Source of the DNA: Pontibacter lucknowensis
GTDB lineage: Bacteria; Bacteroidota; Bacteroidia; Cytophagales; Hymenobacteraceae
Direction of reading: 5' to 3'
DNA: 64,000 nucleotides
Assembly: GCF_900156415.1 (NCBI RefSeq)
Contig: NZ_FTNM01000006.1
Coordinates: forward strand, 62,001 to 126,000
Shown: piece by piece, positions 7,196 through 16,308 of the stretch
How the letters are laid out: each line of letters begins with the position of its first letter
Position numbering within the stretch: position 1 is the stretch's first letter
Translations under genes and position numbers: made by a program
Notes under the pieces: model-generated
The model's input: only the letters and a program-made list of their open reading frames with translations
Databases searched by the model: none
Told to the model about the DNA's origin: nothing

Positions 7196-8404
7196 ATGGA
7201 GCAGGCAGCTGGTATGGGAGAGGAAAATACGCAACATTATACCCTGGAACAGGTACTCTCGGCGGCGCTCGCGCTGCAGCAGGCGATTGCCGTATGGCGA
7301 CTGCCCTTACAGACCGAAGTGCAGGCCTGCATCTCTTTTGGCATGCAAACTACTCCTGCTATACCTGACCTGGAGCCTAGCCCGGCGGGCTTTCTGTTCT
7401 GTCCATTTGTGACAGAGGGTGCGCATAGCCACATATTCCTGAAAGCCGACATCAGTTACAGCTCGCTCTCCAAGCAGCTCCGCACGGCCCCTGATGCACC
7501 CGCTGCGCAGGTGAATTTATTTAAAGAAGGACTTACTCGGGCTGAAAACGGGCAGCCAGCGCAATGGCCTGTACCTGCCAGTCCGCCCCGCCACTCCGAC
7601 CGCAACGAAGAAACTTTTGAAGCAGCCGTGAGCCTTGCCGTGGATGTGATCCGGGCGGAGGCGATGGAGAAGGTCGTGCTCTCAAGAAGCAGTTCATCCT
7701 CCCTTCCTGAGGCTTTTAGTCTGCATAAGGCCTTCGAGAAAATGGCTTCGGCCTATCCAAATGCCTTTGTGTCGCTGGTGGCTATACCTGGTGTGGGCAC
7801 CTGGCTGGGTGCCTCTCCTGAGATACTGGTGAGCGTCGACCAGCAGCAGTTGTTCAAAACAGTGGCATTGGCCGGTACGCAGCCCCTCTGCGAAAACGGC
7901 TCCACGGCCAACGCCATCTGGCGGCAAAAGGAGATTGAAGAGCAGGGCATGGTGGAGCGCTACATTTTGAGCTGTTTCAAAAAACTGCGCCTACGCGAAT
8001 ATACCGAAGTGGGCCCCCGCACCGTGATAGCCGGTAACCTGATGCACCTGCGCACCGATTTCAAGGTAGACCTGAAGGAAGTGGACTTCCCTACCCTCGG
8101 TACTGATATGCTGCGCCTGCTGCACCCAACCTCCGCCGTCTGCGGTCTGCCCAAAGAGCCAGCCTTGCGTTTTATACAGGATCACGAAGGATACGACCGC
8201 AGCTATTACAGCGGCTTTCTAGGGCCCGTGAACAGTGAAGCCGGCACACACCTGTTCGTGAACCTCCGCTGCATGCAGCTATTACAAAACGAAGCCGTAC
8301 TTTACGCTGGAGCCGGCATCACCGGAGAGTCCTCCCCCGAAAAAGAATGGCATGAGACACAGCACAAACTCCAAACGATGTTTAAAATCCTGGCAGATTT
8401 TTAA
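7196..8404 (+). CDS. menF: Isochorismate synthase
   Basis: 402 residues of the chorismate-utilising enzyme family. Key stretches are MEKVVLSR (catalytic-base Lys159), GTWLGASPEILVSV, the ALAGT loop, a CGLPKEPAL segment, GYDRSYYSGFLGP and FVNLRCMQ, which together hold the magnesium-binding glutamates and substrate pocket. It turns chorismate into isochorismate, the first committed step of menaquinone synthesis. The N-terminal 130 residues are weakly conserved, as usual. Lies between menI-like and menD genes in one operon (4 and 24 base gaps). A siderophore (EntC/DhbC) role is less likely because menD follows. Confidence 0.9.
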   Translation: MEQAAGMGEENTQHYTLEQVLSAALALQQAIAVWRLPLQTEVQACISFGMQTTPAIPDLEPSPAGFLFCPFVTEGAHSHIFLKADISYSSLSKQLRTAPDAPAAQVNLFKEGLTRAENGQPAQWPVPASPPRHSDRNEETFEAAVSLAVDVIRAEAMEKVVLSRSSSSSLPEAFSLHKAFEKMASAYPNAFVSLVAIPGVGTWLGASPEILVSVDQQQLFKTVALAGTQPLCENGSTANAIWRQKEIEEQGMVERYILSCFKKLRLREYTEVGPRTVIAGNLMHLRTDFKVDLKEVDFPTLGTDMLRLLHPTSAVCGLPKEPALRFIQDHEGYDRSYYSGFLGPVNSEAGTHLFVNLRCMQLLQNEAVLYAGAGITGESSPEKEWHETQHKLQTMFKILADF

Positions 8405-8428
8405 ACCCAATCACTAAATCACTAAATC

Positions 8429-10126
8429 ATGATAAAAGCTCCCGTTGTCAATATAGCTGAGATTTGTGCCCGCAAGGGGGTGGAGAATGTGGTGCTGTCG
8501 CCGGGATCGCGCTGTGCGCCGCTCACGATTGCCTTTGCCCGCCACCCGAAACTGACGGTGCGCACGGTGAGTGACGAACGGGCAGCTGCCTTTATTGCTT
8601 TGGGTATGGCGCAGACGACAGGAAGACCGACTGTGTTGATCTGCACCTCTGGTACGGCTGCCTTGAACTATGCACCCGCTGTAGCGGAAGCTTTCTTTCT
8701 GCAGGTGCCGCTGCTGGTCCTTACCGCTGACCGTCCGCCGGAGTGGATCGACCAGATGGACGGACAGACCATCCGGCAGCAGCAGGTATACGGACAGCAC
8801 ATCAAGCGCAGCTTCGATTTTCCCGTAGCCCTGGAGCACCCGGATGCGGTATGGCACACGGAGCGCATGGTGTCAGAGGCGCTGAACGAAGCGGTGGCCT
8901 TCCCCGCTGGTCCGGTGCACATCAATGTGCCGCTGCGGGAACCCTTTTATCCGGCTGATGGTGAAAAAATAGTTTTTGATGAGCAGGTGAAGGTGATCGA
9001 GGAAGATCACAACGCCTTCGATCTCAACCCGATGCAGGCACTCAGACTGGAACAGGAACTACTTTACTTCAAGCGGGTGCTAATAGTAGCCGGCCAGGGA
9101 AACCAGGATCCGAAGCTGTTGCATGCCCTCCAGACATTTATGAGCTCCACAGGTGCCGTAGCGGTAGGCGATATCATCAGCAACACGCAGCAATTGGCAG
9201 GCGTAGTGCGCCATCACGATGCGGTACTGGCCTGTCCTGATCCGGAGAAAATGCAGGCCCTGCAGCCGGATTTACTCATCACCTTTGGCAAGTCGGTCAT
9301 CTCCAAAAGTCTGAAGCTATACCTGCGGCAATACAAACCAAAGGCACATTGGCACATACAACCGGCCGGACAAGTGGCCGATACTTTTCAGTCGCTAACC
9401 AAGATCATCCGCTGTACCCCGGGCAGCTTTTTCCGCAGTATGGCCGGTAGCACCCGCGAAGACGCTGGCTACATTAAATCATGGGCAGGTATAGCGGGCA
9501 AGGCTACCCAATTTCTGAAAGATTTTACTAAAACAGCTCCCTACAGTGAGTTGACTGCCATCAGCCGCGTGCTTGACAGTCTGCCGCAGCAGAGCAATCT
9601 GCACCTCGCCAACAGCATGGCCGTGCGCTATGCCAACATACTGGCCCTGCAGTCAGAGCAGGAAGTGCAGGTGTACGCCAATCGCGGCACCAGCGGCATT
9701 GACGGCAGCACCAGTACCACCGTCGGCTGTGCCCTGAGCAGCAAGCGTATCACCACGCTGCTCACCGGCGACATGGCTTTCTTCTACGACCGCAACGGAC
9801 TCTGGCACAACTACCTGCCAGCCAACCTGCGCATCGTCATTATCAACAACCACGCTGGCGGCATCTTCAGACTGATCGACGGTCCGCGAAGACAGCCTGA
9901 ACTGGAGGAGTTCTTTGAGACAAGGCAACAACTTGACGCCCGCAGTACCGCGCAGGATTTCGGTTTGGCCTATACCGCCTGCGCTTCACTAGAGGAATTA
10001 GAGCAGGCGCTTCCTGCATTTTTTGCACCCAATGCCGGTGCAGGTATACTGGAAATCTACACCGACAGCAAAGCAAACGCGGCAGAGTTTGCCGCCTATA
10101 AGCAGGCGCTGCTGAAGGCTTTGTAA
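8429..10126 (+). CDS. menD: SEPHCHC synthase (MenD)
   Basis: 565 residues, a thiamine diphosphate enzyme. N-terminal Pyr domain contains VLSPGSRCAPL, the TPP-activating glutamate region SDERAAAF, ICTSGTAALNY and TADRPPEW; the C-terminal PP domain has GTSGIDGSTST and GDMAFFYDRNGL, followed by the diphosphate/Mg region IIINNHAGGIF. It joins isochorismate and 2-oxoglutarate to give 2-succinyl-5-enolpyruvyl-6-hydroxy-3-cyclohexene-1-carboxylate. Full length for the family. The genes normally next in Bacteroidota clusters (menB, menA, menC) do not follow; a 200-base spacer and a DoxX gene come instead. Confidence 0.95.
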   Translation: MIKAPVVNIAEICARKGVENVVLSPGSRCAPLTIAFARHPKLTVRTVSDERAAAFIALGMAQTTGRPTVLICTSGTAALNYAPAVAEAFFLQVPLLVLTADRPPEWIDQMDGQTIRQQQVYGQHIKRSFDFPVALEHPDAVWHTERMVSEALNEAVAFPAGPVHINVPLREPFYPADGEKIVFDEQVKVIEEDHNAFDLNPMQALRLEQELLYFKRVLIVAGQGNQDPKLLHALQTFMSSTGAVAVGDIISNTQQLAGVVRHHDAVLACPDPEKMQALQPDLLITFGKSVISKSLKLYLRQYKPKAHWHIQPAGQVADTFQSLTKIIRCTPGSFFRSMAGSTREDAGYIKSWAGIAGKATQFLKDFTKTAPYSELTAISRVLDSLPQQSNLHLANSMAVRYANILALQSEQEVQVYANRGTSGIDGSTSTTVGCALSSKRITTLLTGDMAFFYDRNGLWHNYLPANLRIVIINNHAGGIFRLIDGPRRQPELEEFFETRQQLDARSTAQDFGLAYTACASLEELEQALPAFFAPNAGAGILEIYTDSKANAAEFAAYKQALLKAL

Positions 10127-10326
10127 GGTAAGGACAGGTATAGCTTTTTGAGCTTGTAATCCCCTGCCTCCTAATTTCTGGACAGAATTGGTGCAAATGC
10201 CGGTTCCAACTACTCCCTTGCGAAAGTCACCCCCATACGATATATCACCTATTGGATTGTCCGTTTCGCTGTATAATTCGTTTAAATAATTGTATACCAA
10301 TTTCTTAAACCTTAATTTTTACAGCC

Positions 10327-10782
10327 ATGAACTTAACGCAAGACATGCACCGGATCGAGCACTGGGCAGATGCACACCATCCGGTTTGGGTAGACTTCGT
10401 GCGCATGGCGCTGGGTATCTTTTTATTCGTGAAGGGTGTCATGTTTATTCAGGATACGGCAGCTCTGCAGAGCATCATGCGCAACAGCCAGTTTCAGTGG
10501 GTGTCGTTTGGGATGGCCCATTACGTGGCCTTCGCACACCTGGTAGGCGGGCTGCTTATCGCCATGGGCCTGATCACGCGCATCGCTATTCTCTTCCAGA
10601 TTCCCATTCTGCTGGGTGCTGTGTTCTTTATTAATCCGCAACGGGGCTTCTACTCCGAAAATACCGAACTCTGGTCATCTCTTATTGTCCTGATCCTGCT
10701 CATAGTCTTTCTGGTTTTGGGCTCTGGCCGTCTATCGGTAGACAACCTGATACGCCGACCGGAAAGGGATGTGCTTTATTAA
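10327..10782 (+). CDS. DoxX family membrane protein
   Basis: 151 residues with four hydrophobic helices (about 26-45, 65-87, 90-108 and 120-140) and the DoxX-type motif around HLVGGLLIAMGLITRIA. DoxX proteins sit in the inner membrane; they are named after a thiosulphate:quinone oxidoreductase subunit, but most have no proven function and are linked to quinone or redox stress chemistry. ATG at 10327 is chosen because the segment MNLTQDMHRIEHWADAH gives a normal cytoplasmic N-tail before helix 1. It lies between menD and menE on the same strand but with large spacers, so co-transcription is uncertain. Confidence 0.8.
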   Translation: MNLTQDMHRIEHWADAHHPVWVDFVRMALGIFLFVKGVMFIQDTAALQSIMRNSQFQWVSFGMAHYVAFAHLVGGLLIAMGLITRIAILFQIPILLGAVFFINPQRGFYSENTELWSSLIVLILLIVFLVLGSGRLSVDNLIRRPERDVLY

Positions 10783-11221
10783 GCCTTTTGAGATTGACCT
10801 TGAGACAAACCTGTCTATTGCCGACGCCTCCATAAACTGCCAAATCGAAGTGAGTCAGCGTCCGGCAGCCTGAAATCAATTTACGATAAGCTCCTGCTAT
10901 CCTTTCTGAGGAGAGTAGGAGCACTTTATCTTTACAAACCCGGCTACAAAAGAGCTAGTGTCTGTACAAAGGGCGCCTTTAGCAAAATTATACTTGGCCT
11001 TATTTAGGTCTTATACCTGAATGTCGTAATTTTGGGCAAAATTTTGGGCGGCTATACCTAAGAAGAAAATATTGGGAATAGCCGGGCAGCACCCTGGCTG
11101 CGTATGGTACAAACAACACAAACGAGCTGAAGCTCTACCTGCCAGGCTCCTCAAATAAAACGATTGAACATGCGGCGAGGCAGCCCAAAGGCATTCCTTG
11201 CTTCTAACACTGAGACACCCC
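10783..11221. other. 439-base spacer between the DoxX gene and menE
   Basis: No convincing coding sequence on either strand. It holds a TATCTTTA (near 10927) resembling a -7 box without the final G, and two copies of the dispersed AGGTATA word (TATACCT near 11012 and 11053). No terminator hairpin, tRNA or known riboswitch was recognised. Confidence 0.5.
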
Positions 11222-12334
11222 ATGACGCAAAGGTTCCTGACCCTGAACGGTAACAAGTTCTATTACGATGAGATAGCGGCCTACTCTTTTCGCAACAGCG
11301 TACCGCTCAACGGCTACGAAGCTAAAACCCTCGAGTTTTGCCGTGACTGGCTCAATGGAGTGCAGGAATTTCCGATTCACACTTCCGGCTCTACAGGTAC
11401 GCCTAAGCTGATCACTCTCTCGCGCCAGCAAATGGAGATCAGCGCACGCCGCACCGTCAAGTTGCTCGGTCTGAAAGCTGAAGAGCGCATGCTCGTGTGC
11501 CTCAATACAGAGTACATTGCCGGCATGATGATGCTGGTGCGCGGGCTGCTGACAGATATGCAAATGACCATCGTAGAGCCTGTCGGAAATCCGCTTACGC
11601 TGGCTCCTGCTGACGAAGTGTACCATTTCGCCTCTTTTGTGCCTATGCAGCTGCAGACCATTCTGCAGGAAAACCATGGTGCCACAGAGCGACTGGACAA
11701 AATGAAGGCTATTCTGGTGGGAGGTGCCCCGGTGAATTTTTCGCTGCAGCGTGAGCTACAGCAACTGCAGGTACCGGTATACCACACGTATGGCATGACT
11801 GAAACAGCCTCGCACATTGCCCTGCGCCTACTCAACGGACCCGATGCTGCCGATTATTACGAAACCCTTGAGGGAGTTACCATCGGGCAGGACAACCGGG
11901 GCTGTCTCACTATAACGGCCGATCTGACTGAAAACGAAACGCTGGTGACCAATGACATAGTGGAGATTCTGACTCCTACCCGCTTCCGCTGGATTGGTCG
12001 CGCCGACAATACCATCAATACAGGTGGTGTGAAGGTACAGACCGAAGTGGTGGAGGTAGCCGTGTCAGAGGCCCTGGCGGAGTTGGAACAGGCGCCGCGT
12101 TTCTTTGTGGCCTCACAGCCCGACGAACTGCTGGGTGAAAAGGTGATTCTGGTGCTGGAAGGCAAACAACTCACAGATGAGGAAGAGCAGCAGGTAATGG
12201 ATAAAATGCGAAGCATTTTGCGCAAGTTTGAAATGCCGAAGGACATTTACTACAGCCCTGCATTCTCTGAAACACCTACTGGTAAGGTGTCCCGTTTGCG
12301 CACTATGCAGAAGCTCGGGCTAGAGACAGATTAA
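11222..12334 (+). CDS. menE: o-Succinylbenzoate-CoA ligase-like AMP-forming enzyme
   Basis: About 370 residues of the ANL (acyl-CoA synthetase) family. The P-loop is HTSGSTGTPKLI, the adenylate motif YGMTETASHI, and the hinge/C-terminal part has RFRWIGRADNTINTGGVKV and a terminal TPTGKVSR carrying the catalytic lysine. It would activate o-succinylbenzoate with ATP and CoA for menaquinone ring closure. Shorter than classical MenE (about 450) at the N-terminus, which is usual for Bacteroidota members. A TTG at 11198 would add eight residues; ATG at 11222 (MTQRFLTLNG) is preferred. Named MenE because of the nearby menF-menD, not from motifs alone. Confidence 0.85.
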   Translation: MTQRFLTLNGNKFYYDEIAAYSFRNSVPLNGYEAKTLEFCRDWLNGVQEFPIHTSGSTGTPKLITLSRQQMEISARRTVKLLGLKAEERMLVCLNTEYIAGMMMLVRGLLTDMQMTIVEPVGNPLTLAPADEVYHFASFVPMQLQTILQENHGATERLDKMKAILVGGAPVNFSLQRELQQLQVPVYHTYGMTETASHIALRLLNGPDAADYYETLEGVTIGQDNRGCLTITADLTENETLVTNDIVEILTPTRFRWIGRADNTINTGGVKVQTEVVEVAVSEALAELEQAPRFFVASQPDELLGEKVILVLEGKQLTDEEEQQVMDKMRSILRKFEMPKDIYYSPAFSETPTGKVSRLRTMQKLGLETD

Positions 12335-12351
12335 AACAGGCAGGACGCTAA

Positions 12352-12387
12352 CGCGTAGTAAGGTAAAACAACAGACCTTACTATGCG
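12352..12387 (+). promoter_or_regulatory. Hairpin burying a start codon
   Basis: CGCGTAGTAAGGT (12352-12364) pairs with ACCTTACTATGCG (12375-12387) over 13 base pairs with one G-U and a 10-base loop. The ATG at 12383-12385 of the downstream lipoprotein lies inside the right arm, so the structure would hide the start from ribosomes if it forms in mRNA. Confidence 0.55.
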
Positions 12388-13252
12388 ACCATTATCTTTA
12401 ATAAGCCTTCTCATACTGACTGCACTTATCCTGCAAGGCTGCAGTGGCGGACTCTTTTCCTCCAGAGCCCCTGTGACACTGACCGAGGCATGGGCCACTG
12501 ACAACACCCTGCGCACACCGGAATCGGTGGTATTTGACCGTGAGCGCAATGTACTCTATGTCTCCAACATCAACCAGGTCAGCAAAGACCGGAAGGACGG
12601 CGATGGCTTCATCTCACGCCTCAACCCCAATGGCGATGTGGACCAGTTGTACTGGGTATCTGGCCTGAACGACCCCAAAGGCCTGGCGTTGCACAACAAC
12701 ATACTCTATGTGGCAGATATGGACGAGATCATTGCCATCGCCACGCAGACAGGTGCCGTACTGGCACGCCACAAAGCTGACAAAGCCCAGATGCTCAATG
12801 ATGTGACGATTGACAATGCCGGCAATGTATACGTGTCCGATTCTCAGCGGGGAACCATCTACCTGTTCCGCAACGGACGTGTGAGTCAGTGGCTCGACAC
12901 AAAGCGTGAACGCCCCAATGGCTTGCTATATGACAACAACCGCCTGATTGTGGCCTCCCACAACACGGGCAAGGTTCGCTTCCTGGATATCGAGCGGCAA
13001 GACTTCACAGACTGGACTGATAAGATTCCGTCGGCAGATGGTATAACCCGGGTGGGCACAGATGGCACCCTGGTATCAAACTGGAATGGCGAGATTTACT
13101 ATGTCGATATCAACGGAAGGAATTGGAAAATACTTGACACCAAGAACAAAAAGATCAACACCGCCGATATTTTCTATTCGGAAGAGCAGGGTCTGCTTTA
13201 CGTGCCTACTTTTTATGACAACCGCGTAGTGGCCTACCGGGTAGCCTTCTAA
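12383..13252 (+). CDS. Lipoprotein with NHL/SMP-30-like beta-propeller
   Basis: 289 residues. A lipoprotein signal peptide (residues 1-20, lipobox LQGC, Cys20) is followed by repeated blades such as PESVVFDRERNVLYVSN, DPKGLALHNNILYVAD, NDVTIDNAGNVYVSD and RPNGLLYDNNRLIVAS, the usual pattern of six-bladed SMP-30/NHL propellers. It should be anchored in an envelope membrane facing the periplasm or outside. Enzymatic activity (lactonase) cannot be claimed: the family's metal-binding Glu is not obvious. Follows menE by 48 bases; a hairpin covers its ATG. Confidence 0.8.
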   Translation: MRPLSLISLLILTALILQGCSGGLFSSRAPVTLTEAWATDNTLRTPESVVFDRERNVLYVSNINQVSKDRKDGDGFISRLNPNGDVDQLYWVSGLNDPKGLALHNNILYVADMDEIIAIATQTGAVLARHKADKAQMLNDVTIDNAGNVYVSDSQRGTIYLFRNGRVSQWLDTKRERPNGLLYDNNRLIVASHNTGKVRFLDIERQDFTDWTDKIPSADGITRVGTDGTLVSNWNGEIYYVDINGRNWKILDTKNKKINTADIFYSEEQGLLYVPTFYDNRVVAYRVAF

Positions 13253-13353
13253 AAAAATTGCACTGATTTTTTTAGAAATATCATAAGCCTGATAAAATCT
13301 GGCTCAGATTATGCATATACAGCCGTATACGTAATCTGTACTGGAGATAAATT

Positions 13354-13755
13354 ATGAAGATGAAACAAACGTATTTGCTGGCCGGTGCAGTGCTACTGGC
13401 TGGTTTTAGCGCCATGGCGCAGGAGAGCTCAACGCAGCTCCCACCAGCAGAGCAGAAACAACTAAAAGTTGCTAAGCCTGACACCACTGCCCGCATGGAA
13501 ACACTGTCGGGCATATTTCTGAACCCCACTAAGAAAGGCACCTTTGTGCTGGACTTCAACCAGGTGCTGACTGAAAACGCACGGCTGGAAGTTAAAAACA
13601 AAGCTGGTAAAATAGTCTATAAAAAACCTGTCAGCGTAGCCAAAAAAGAAACCGCCTGGCGCTTTGACCTGGGCAAGCTAAGACCTGATACCTACCAGGT
13701 AGAAGTAATAACACCTGATACCACCTATTGGACGAAATTCAAGATCGGGAGGTAA
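13354..13755 (+). CDS. Small secreted protein with a sorting-domain-like beta sandwich
   Basis: 133 residues with a clear Sec signal peptide (MKMKQTYLLAGAVLLAGFSAMA, cleaved before QES). After a polar linker the last 85 residues alternate as beta strands: GTFVLDFNQ, ARLEVKNKAGKIVYKKPV, WRFDLGKLRPDTYQVEV and a final WTKFKIGR. This resembles the fold of type IX secretion C-terminal domains and DUF3244-type proteins, but here it makes up most of the protein, so it may be a free-standing domain. No catalytic residues. Function unknown. Stop codon is followed at once by one copy of a dispersed repeat. Confidence 0.7.
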   Translation: MKMKQTYLLAGAVLLAGFSAMAQESSTQLPPAEQKQLKVAKPDTTARMETLSGIFLNPTKKGTFVLDFNQVLTENARLEVKNKAGKIVYKKPVSVAKKETAWRFDLGKLRPDTYQVEVITPDTTYWTKFKIGR

Positions 13756-13761
13756 GTTGAG

Positions 13762-13860
13762 GAGTTTGAGAGTTAAGGAGTTTGAAAAATATACGCAAAC
13801 TTATTCTCTTTGCAATCCTTCACTAATTCTTACTTCTTAAACTCCTCAACTCTCAAACTC
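13762..13860. repeat. 22-base inverted repeat between convergent genes
   Basis: GAGTTTGAGAGTTAAGGAGTTT (first 20 bases shown in part by the start GAGTTTGAGAGTT; 13762-13783) is matched in inverse by 13839-13860 at 21 of 22 positions, with 55 bases between. Each arm directly follows the stop codon of one of the convergent genes. Related copies lie at 35028-35049, 37983-38019 and 61921-61959. Confidence 0.75.
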
Positions 13861-13862
13861 TA

Positions 13863-14837
13863 TCATACCTGACTCCATTGCTGTACCACGTGGTAAAGCA
13901 GGGAAGCGCCCAGTTTTGCTGTTCGGTTATCAATATCCAGTGCCGGGTTCAGCTCCACCACATCCAAGGCCAGCATTTTGCCGCTACTGATGATCTCCTG
14001 CAGCAGGATCAAGGCTATTTCAGGATGTATGCCCAAGGCAGCCGGAGCACTCACCCCCGGTGCGTAAGCCGCGGCAAACACATCCAGATCGATGCTCACG
14101 TAGAGCACATCCATCATGGCTATGAATTGCTGCAGCTTCTCCCGCAGTGCCTCATAGTTGTATACCTGCATGGCGGGTGCAAATACGTAATCAGCACCAT
14201 AGTCTTTGGCTGTGTTGAAGAGCTTTTGGGTATTGCCATACTGCTGTATACCAAGGCAAAGGTAATTGAACTCCCGGTCATCAGCCAGCAGGTCGTCGGC
14301 AATCTGCAGAAAAGGTGAGCCCGAGCTGGGTTGTTTTTCATAGCTGCGCAGGTCAAAGTGAGCGTCGAAGTTGATGATACCAAGCTGCTTATCCTGCGGC
14401 AGCAACTGCTTTATACCCAGATAATGTCCATAGGCTGTTTCGTGCCCGCCGCCCAGTACAATGGTTTTATAGGTATGGGCAAGCAGGGCGTGCACCTTTT
14501 TGCCCAGCTGTTTCTGTGCTTCTTCCAGGTTCTGGTTGGTGCAGTACACATCACCCGCATCAAACAGAGCAGTGTCATCCTCCAGATGCCAGGCAAATGA
14601 CGCCATGGCCTGCCGGAGTGCCACCGGCCCCTGCACCGCCCCTTCCCTGCCCTGGTTACGGCGAACACCTTCATCGCAGCAAAAGCCCAGAAAAGCGATG
14701 GCCTGGTCTGCCTCGGCAGGAGCTGTTTCCTCAGTCAGATTGAGGAGTTCTATTCCCTGGTGCCAGCGCTTGCCTTCCTCACCATCTGCAGCGTCTACTC
14801 TTCCTTTCCAGGTGCCGGGTGCTGTGGGTTTGTACAT
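13863..14837 (-). CDS. hutG: Formimidoylglutamase
   Basis: 324 residues of the arginase/ureohydrolase family. The two-manganese site is visible in GGGHETAYGH, NFDAHFDLR and SIDLDVF, matching the order and spacing of family motifs. The enzyme splits N-formimino-L-glutamate to glutamate and formamide, the last step of histidine breakdown. The Hut role is set by context: it is third in the minus-strand run hutU-hutI-hutG. Arginase or agmatinase would be the alternative on motifs alone. Cytoplasmic. hutH is not adjacent. Confidence 0.9.
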   Translation of the reverse strand: MYKPTAPGTWKGRVDAADGEEGKRWHQGIELLNLTEETAPAEADQAIAFLGFCCDEGVRRNQGREGAVQGPVALRQAMASFAWHLEDDTALFDAGDVYCTNQNLEEAQKQLGKKVHALLAHTYKTIVLGGGHETAYGHYLGIKQLLPQDKQLGIINFDAHFDLRSYEKQPSSGSPFLQIADDLLADDREFNYLCLGIQQYGNTQKLFNTAKDYGADYVFAPAMQVYNYEALREKLQQFIAMMDVLYVSIDLDVFAAAYAPGVSAPAALGIHPEIALILLQEIISSGKMLALDVVELNPALDIDNRTAKLGASLLYHVVQQWSQV

Positions 14838-14911
14838 GGAGTTAAATTGTTGATGGTTGAATTGTTAAATCGTTGACCAGGGATAATTGACACTTGCGGA
14901 ATAAGCAGCCG

Positions 14912-16156
14912 CTATACTTCCTTACCCAGCTTCCATACCTGCGTTGGTTTCAGTTTGCCTTGCTGGTACAGGATCTCTTTGTAGTTATCGGTTGGGAAGG
15001 CGATCAGGTCGGCTAATTTGCCTTTCTCGATCGTGCCCCGGTCAGACAGGTTAAGGGCTTTTGCAGCACGAACTGTAATGCCCGCCAATGTCTCGGCACA
15101 GGTCAGTTTTTCGGATGCGCCGAGTAAAGCGGCCTGCAGCAGCAGATCACCCATGGGGGCAGAACCTGGATTCCAGTCGGTGGCAATGGCCAGGCAAAGC
15201 CCGCCGTCGAGTATTTTACGGGCCGGAGCGTAGTGCATGCCCAGCCCCAGCGAAGCGCCGGGCAGCACGGTAGCCACTACACCTGCAGCCTGCATCAGCG
15301 CGATCTCCTCGTCCCCACTTGCTTCCAGATGGTCTGCACTAAAAGCTCCTACCTCGGCAGCAATGCGGCTACCGCCGGTACTGAACTGATCTGCATGTAC
15401 GGTTATGTCGAACCCCATATCGCGTGCCGCCAGTAGGTACTCCAGCGAGTCTTCTTCGTTGAAAGCCGTATCTTCAATAAAAATATCAACTCGGTTGGCC
15501 AGTCCCTGCTCTTTTACCTGTGGCAAAAGCTCGGTCACTACTTCCTGCAGGTATAGCCGAGAGTCAGTGTGCTCAGGCGGACGCATGTGGGCGGCCAGAC
15601 AGGTAGGTATAAGCTCCAAGGCATGGTGCTTGTTAACTAACTGTATCGCCTCCAGCATTTTGAGCTCTTCTTCGGTAGTCAGGCCATAGCCGCTCTTCAC
15701 CTCGCAGGTGGTCACTCCTTCTGCCAAGTGGCGGTCGCAGCGTTTTTTGAGCAGATCAACAAGCTCTACAACGGTTGCCTCACGGGTTTTGCGCACACTG
15801 TCGAGTATACCGCCACCGCTGCGGGCTATCTCCAGATAGGATTTTCCGGCCACACGCATGGCATAATCGTTTGCACGGGATCCGGCGAAGCAGATGTGGG
15901 TATGCGAGTCGATCAGGCCGGGCATGAGCACCATGGACTCAGCAATTTTCTGCAAGTTATAGCCCTTCTCCTGCGCAATTTTCAACAGTTTGTCGTACTG
16001 CTCTACCAATACGATATACCCATCATACACCAACACCCCTGCATTTTCGAGCACCTGCAGCTGTTCGTCATCTATAGACCCTGCTTCCGGTAAATCAGCC
16101 ATCGTAAGTACCTGGCGGAAAGGACCGATTAAGGTATGTGAAGTTTCCTGTTTCAT
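14912..16156 (-). CDS. hutI: Imidazolonepropionase
   Basis: About 414 residues of the amidohydrolase superfamily. The metal-binding HxH appears in GLIDSHTHICFAG, further ligands in CLAAHMRPPEH and HADQFSTGG, and the C-terminal TDWNPGSAP contains the conserved Asp. It opens the ring of 4-imidazolone-5-propanoate to formiminoglutamate. The open frame extends 17 residues upstream, but MKQETSHTLIGPFRQVL at 16156 is preferred because it begins at a natural domain boundary. Second gene of the hut run, 74 bases before hutG. Confidence 0.92.
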   Translation of the reverse strand: MKQETSHTLIGPFRQVLTMADLPEAGSIDDEQLQVLENAGVLVYDGYIVLVEQYDKLLKIAQEKGYNLQKIAESMVLMPGLIDSHTHICFAGSRANDYAMRVAGKSYLEIARSGGGILDSVRKTREATVVELVDLLKKRCDRHLAEGVTTCEVKSGYGLTTEEELKMLEAIQLVNKHHALELIPTCLAAHMRPPEHTDSRLYLQEVVTELLPQVKEQGLANRVDIFIEDTAFNEEDSLEYLLAARDMGFDITVHADQFSTGGSRIAAEVGAFSADHLEASGDEEIALMQAAGVVATVLPGASLGLGMHYAPARKILDGGLCLAIATDWNPGSAPMGDLLLQAALLGASEKLTCAETLAGITVRAAKALNLSDRGTIEKGKLADLIAFPTDNYKEILYQQGKLKPTQVWKLGKEV

Positions 16157-16308
16157 AGTTTTGAGATTGCTGGTTAAGGGTAAACGGCTCTTCAAAGTAA
16201 ATGTCACTACGAATGGCAGTGAGAAAGCTGGAATGCTAATTCAATCATTCCGCTTTTCTTACTACCATCCGTGATGACAAAAAGCCATACTTATTTGAAA
16301 GCAGCAGC

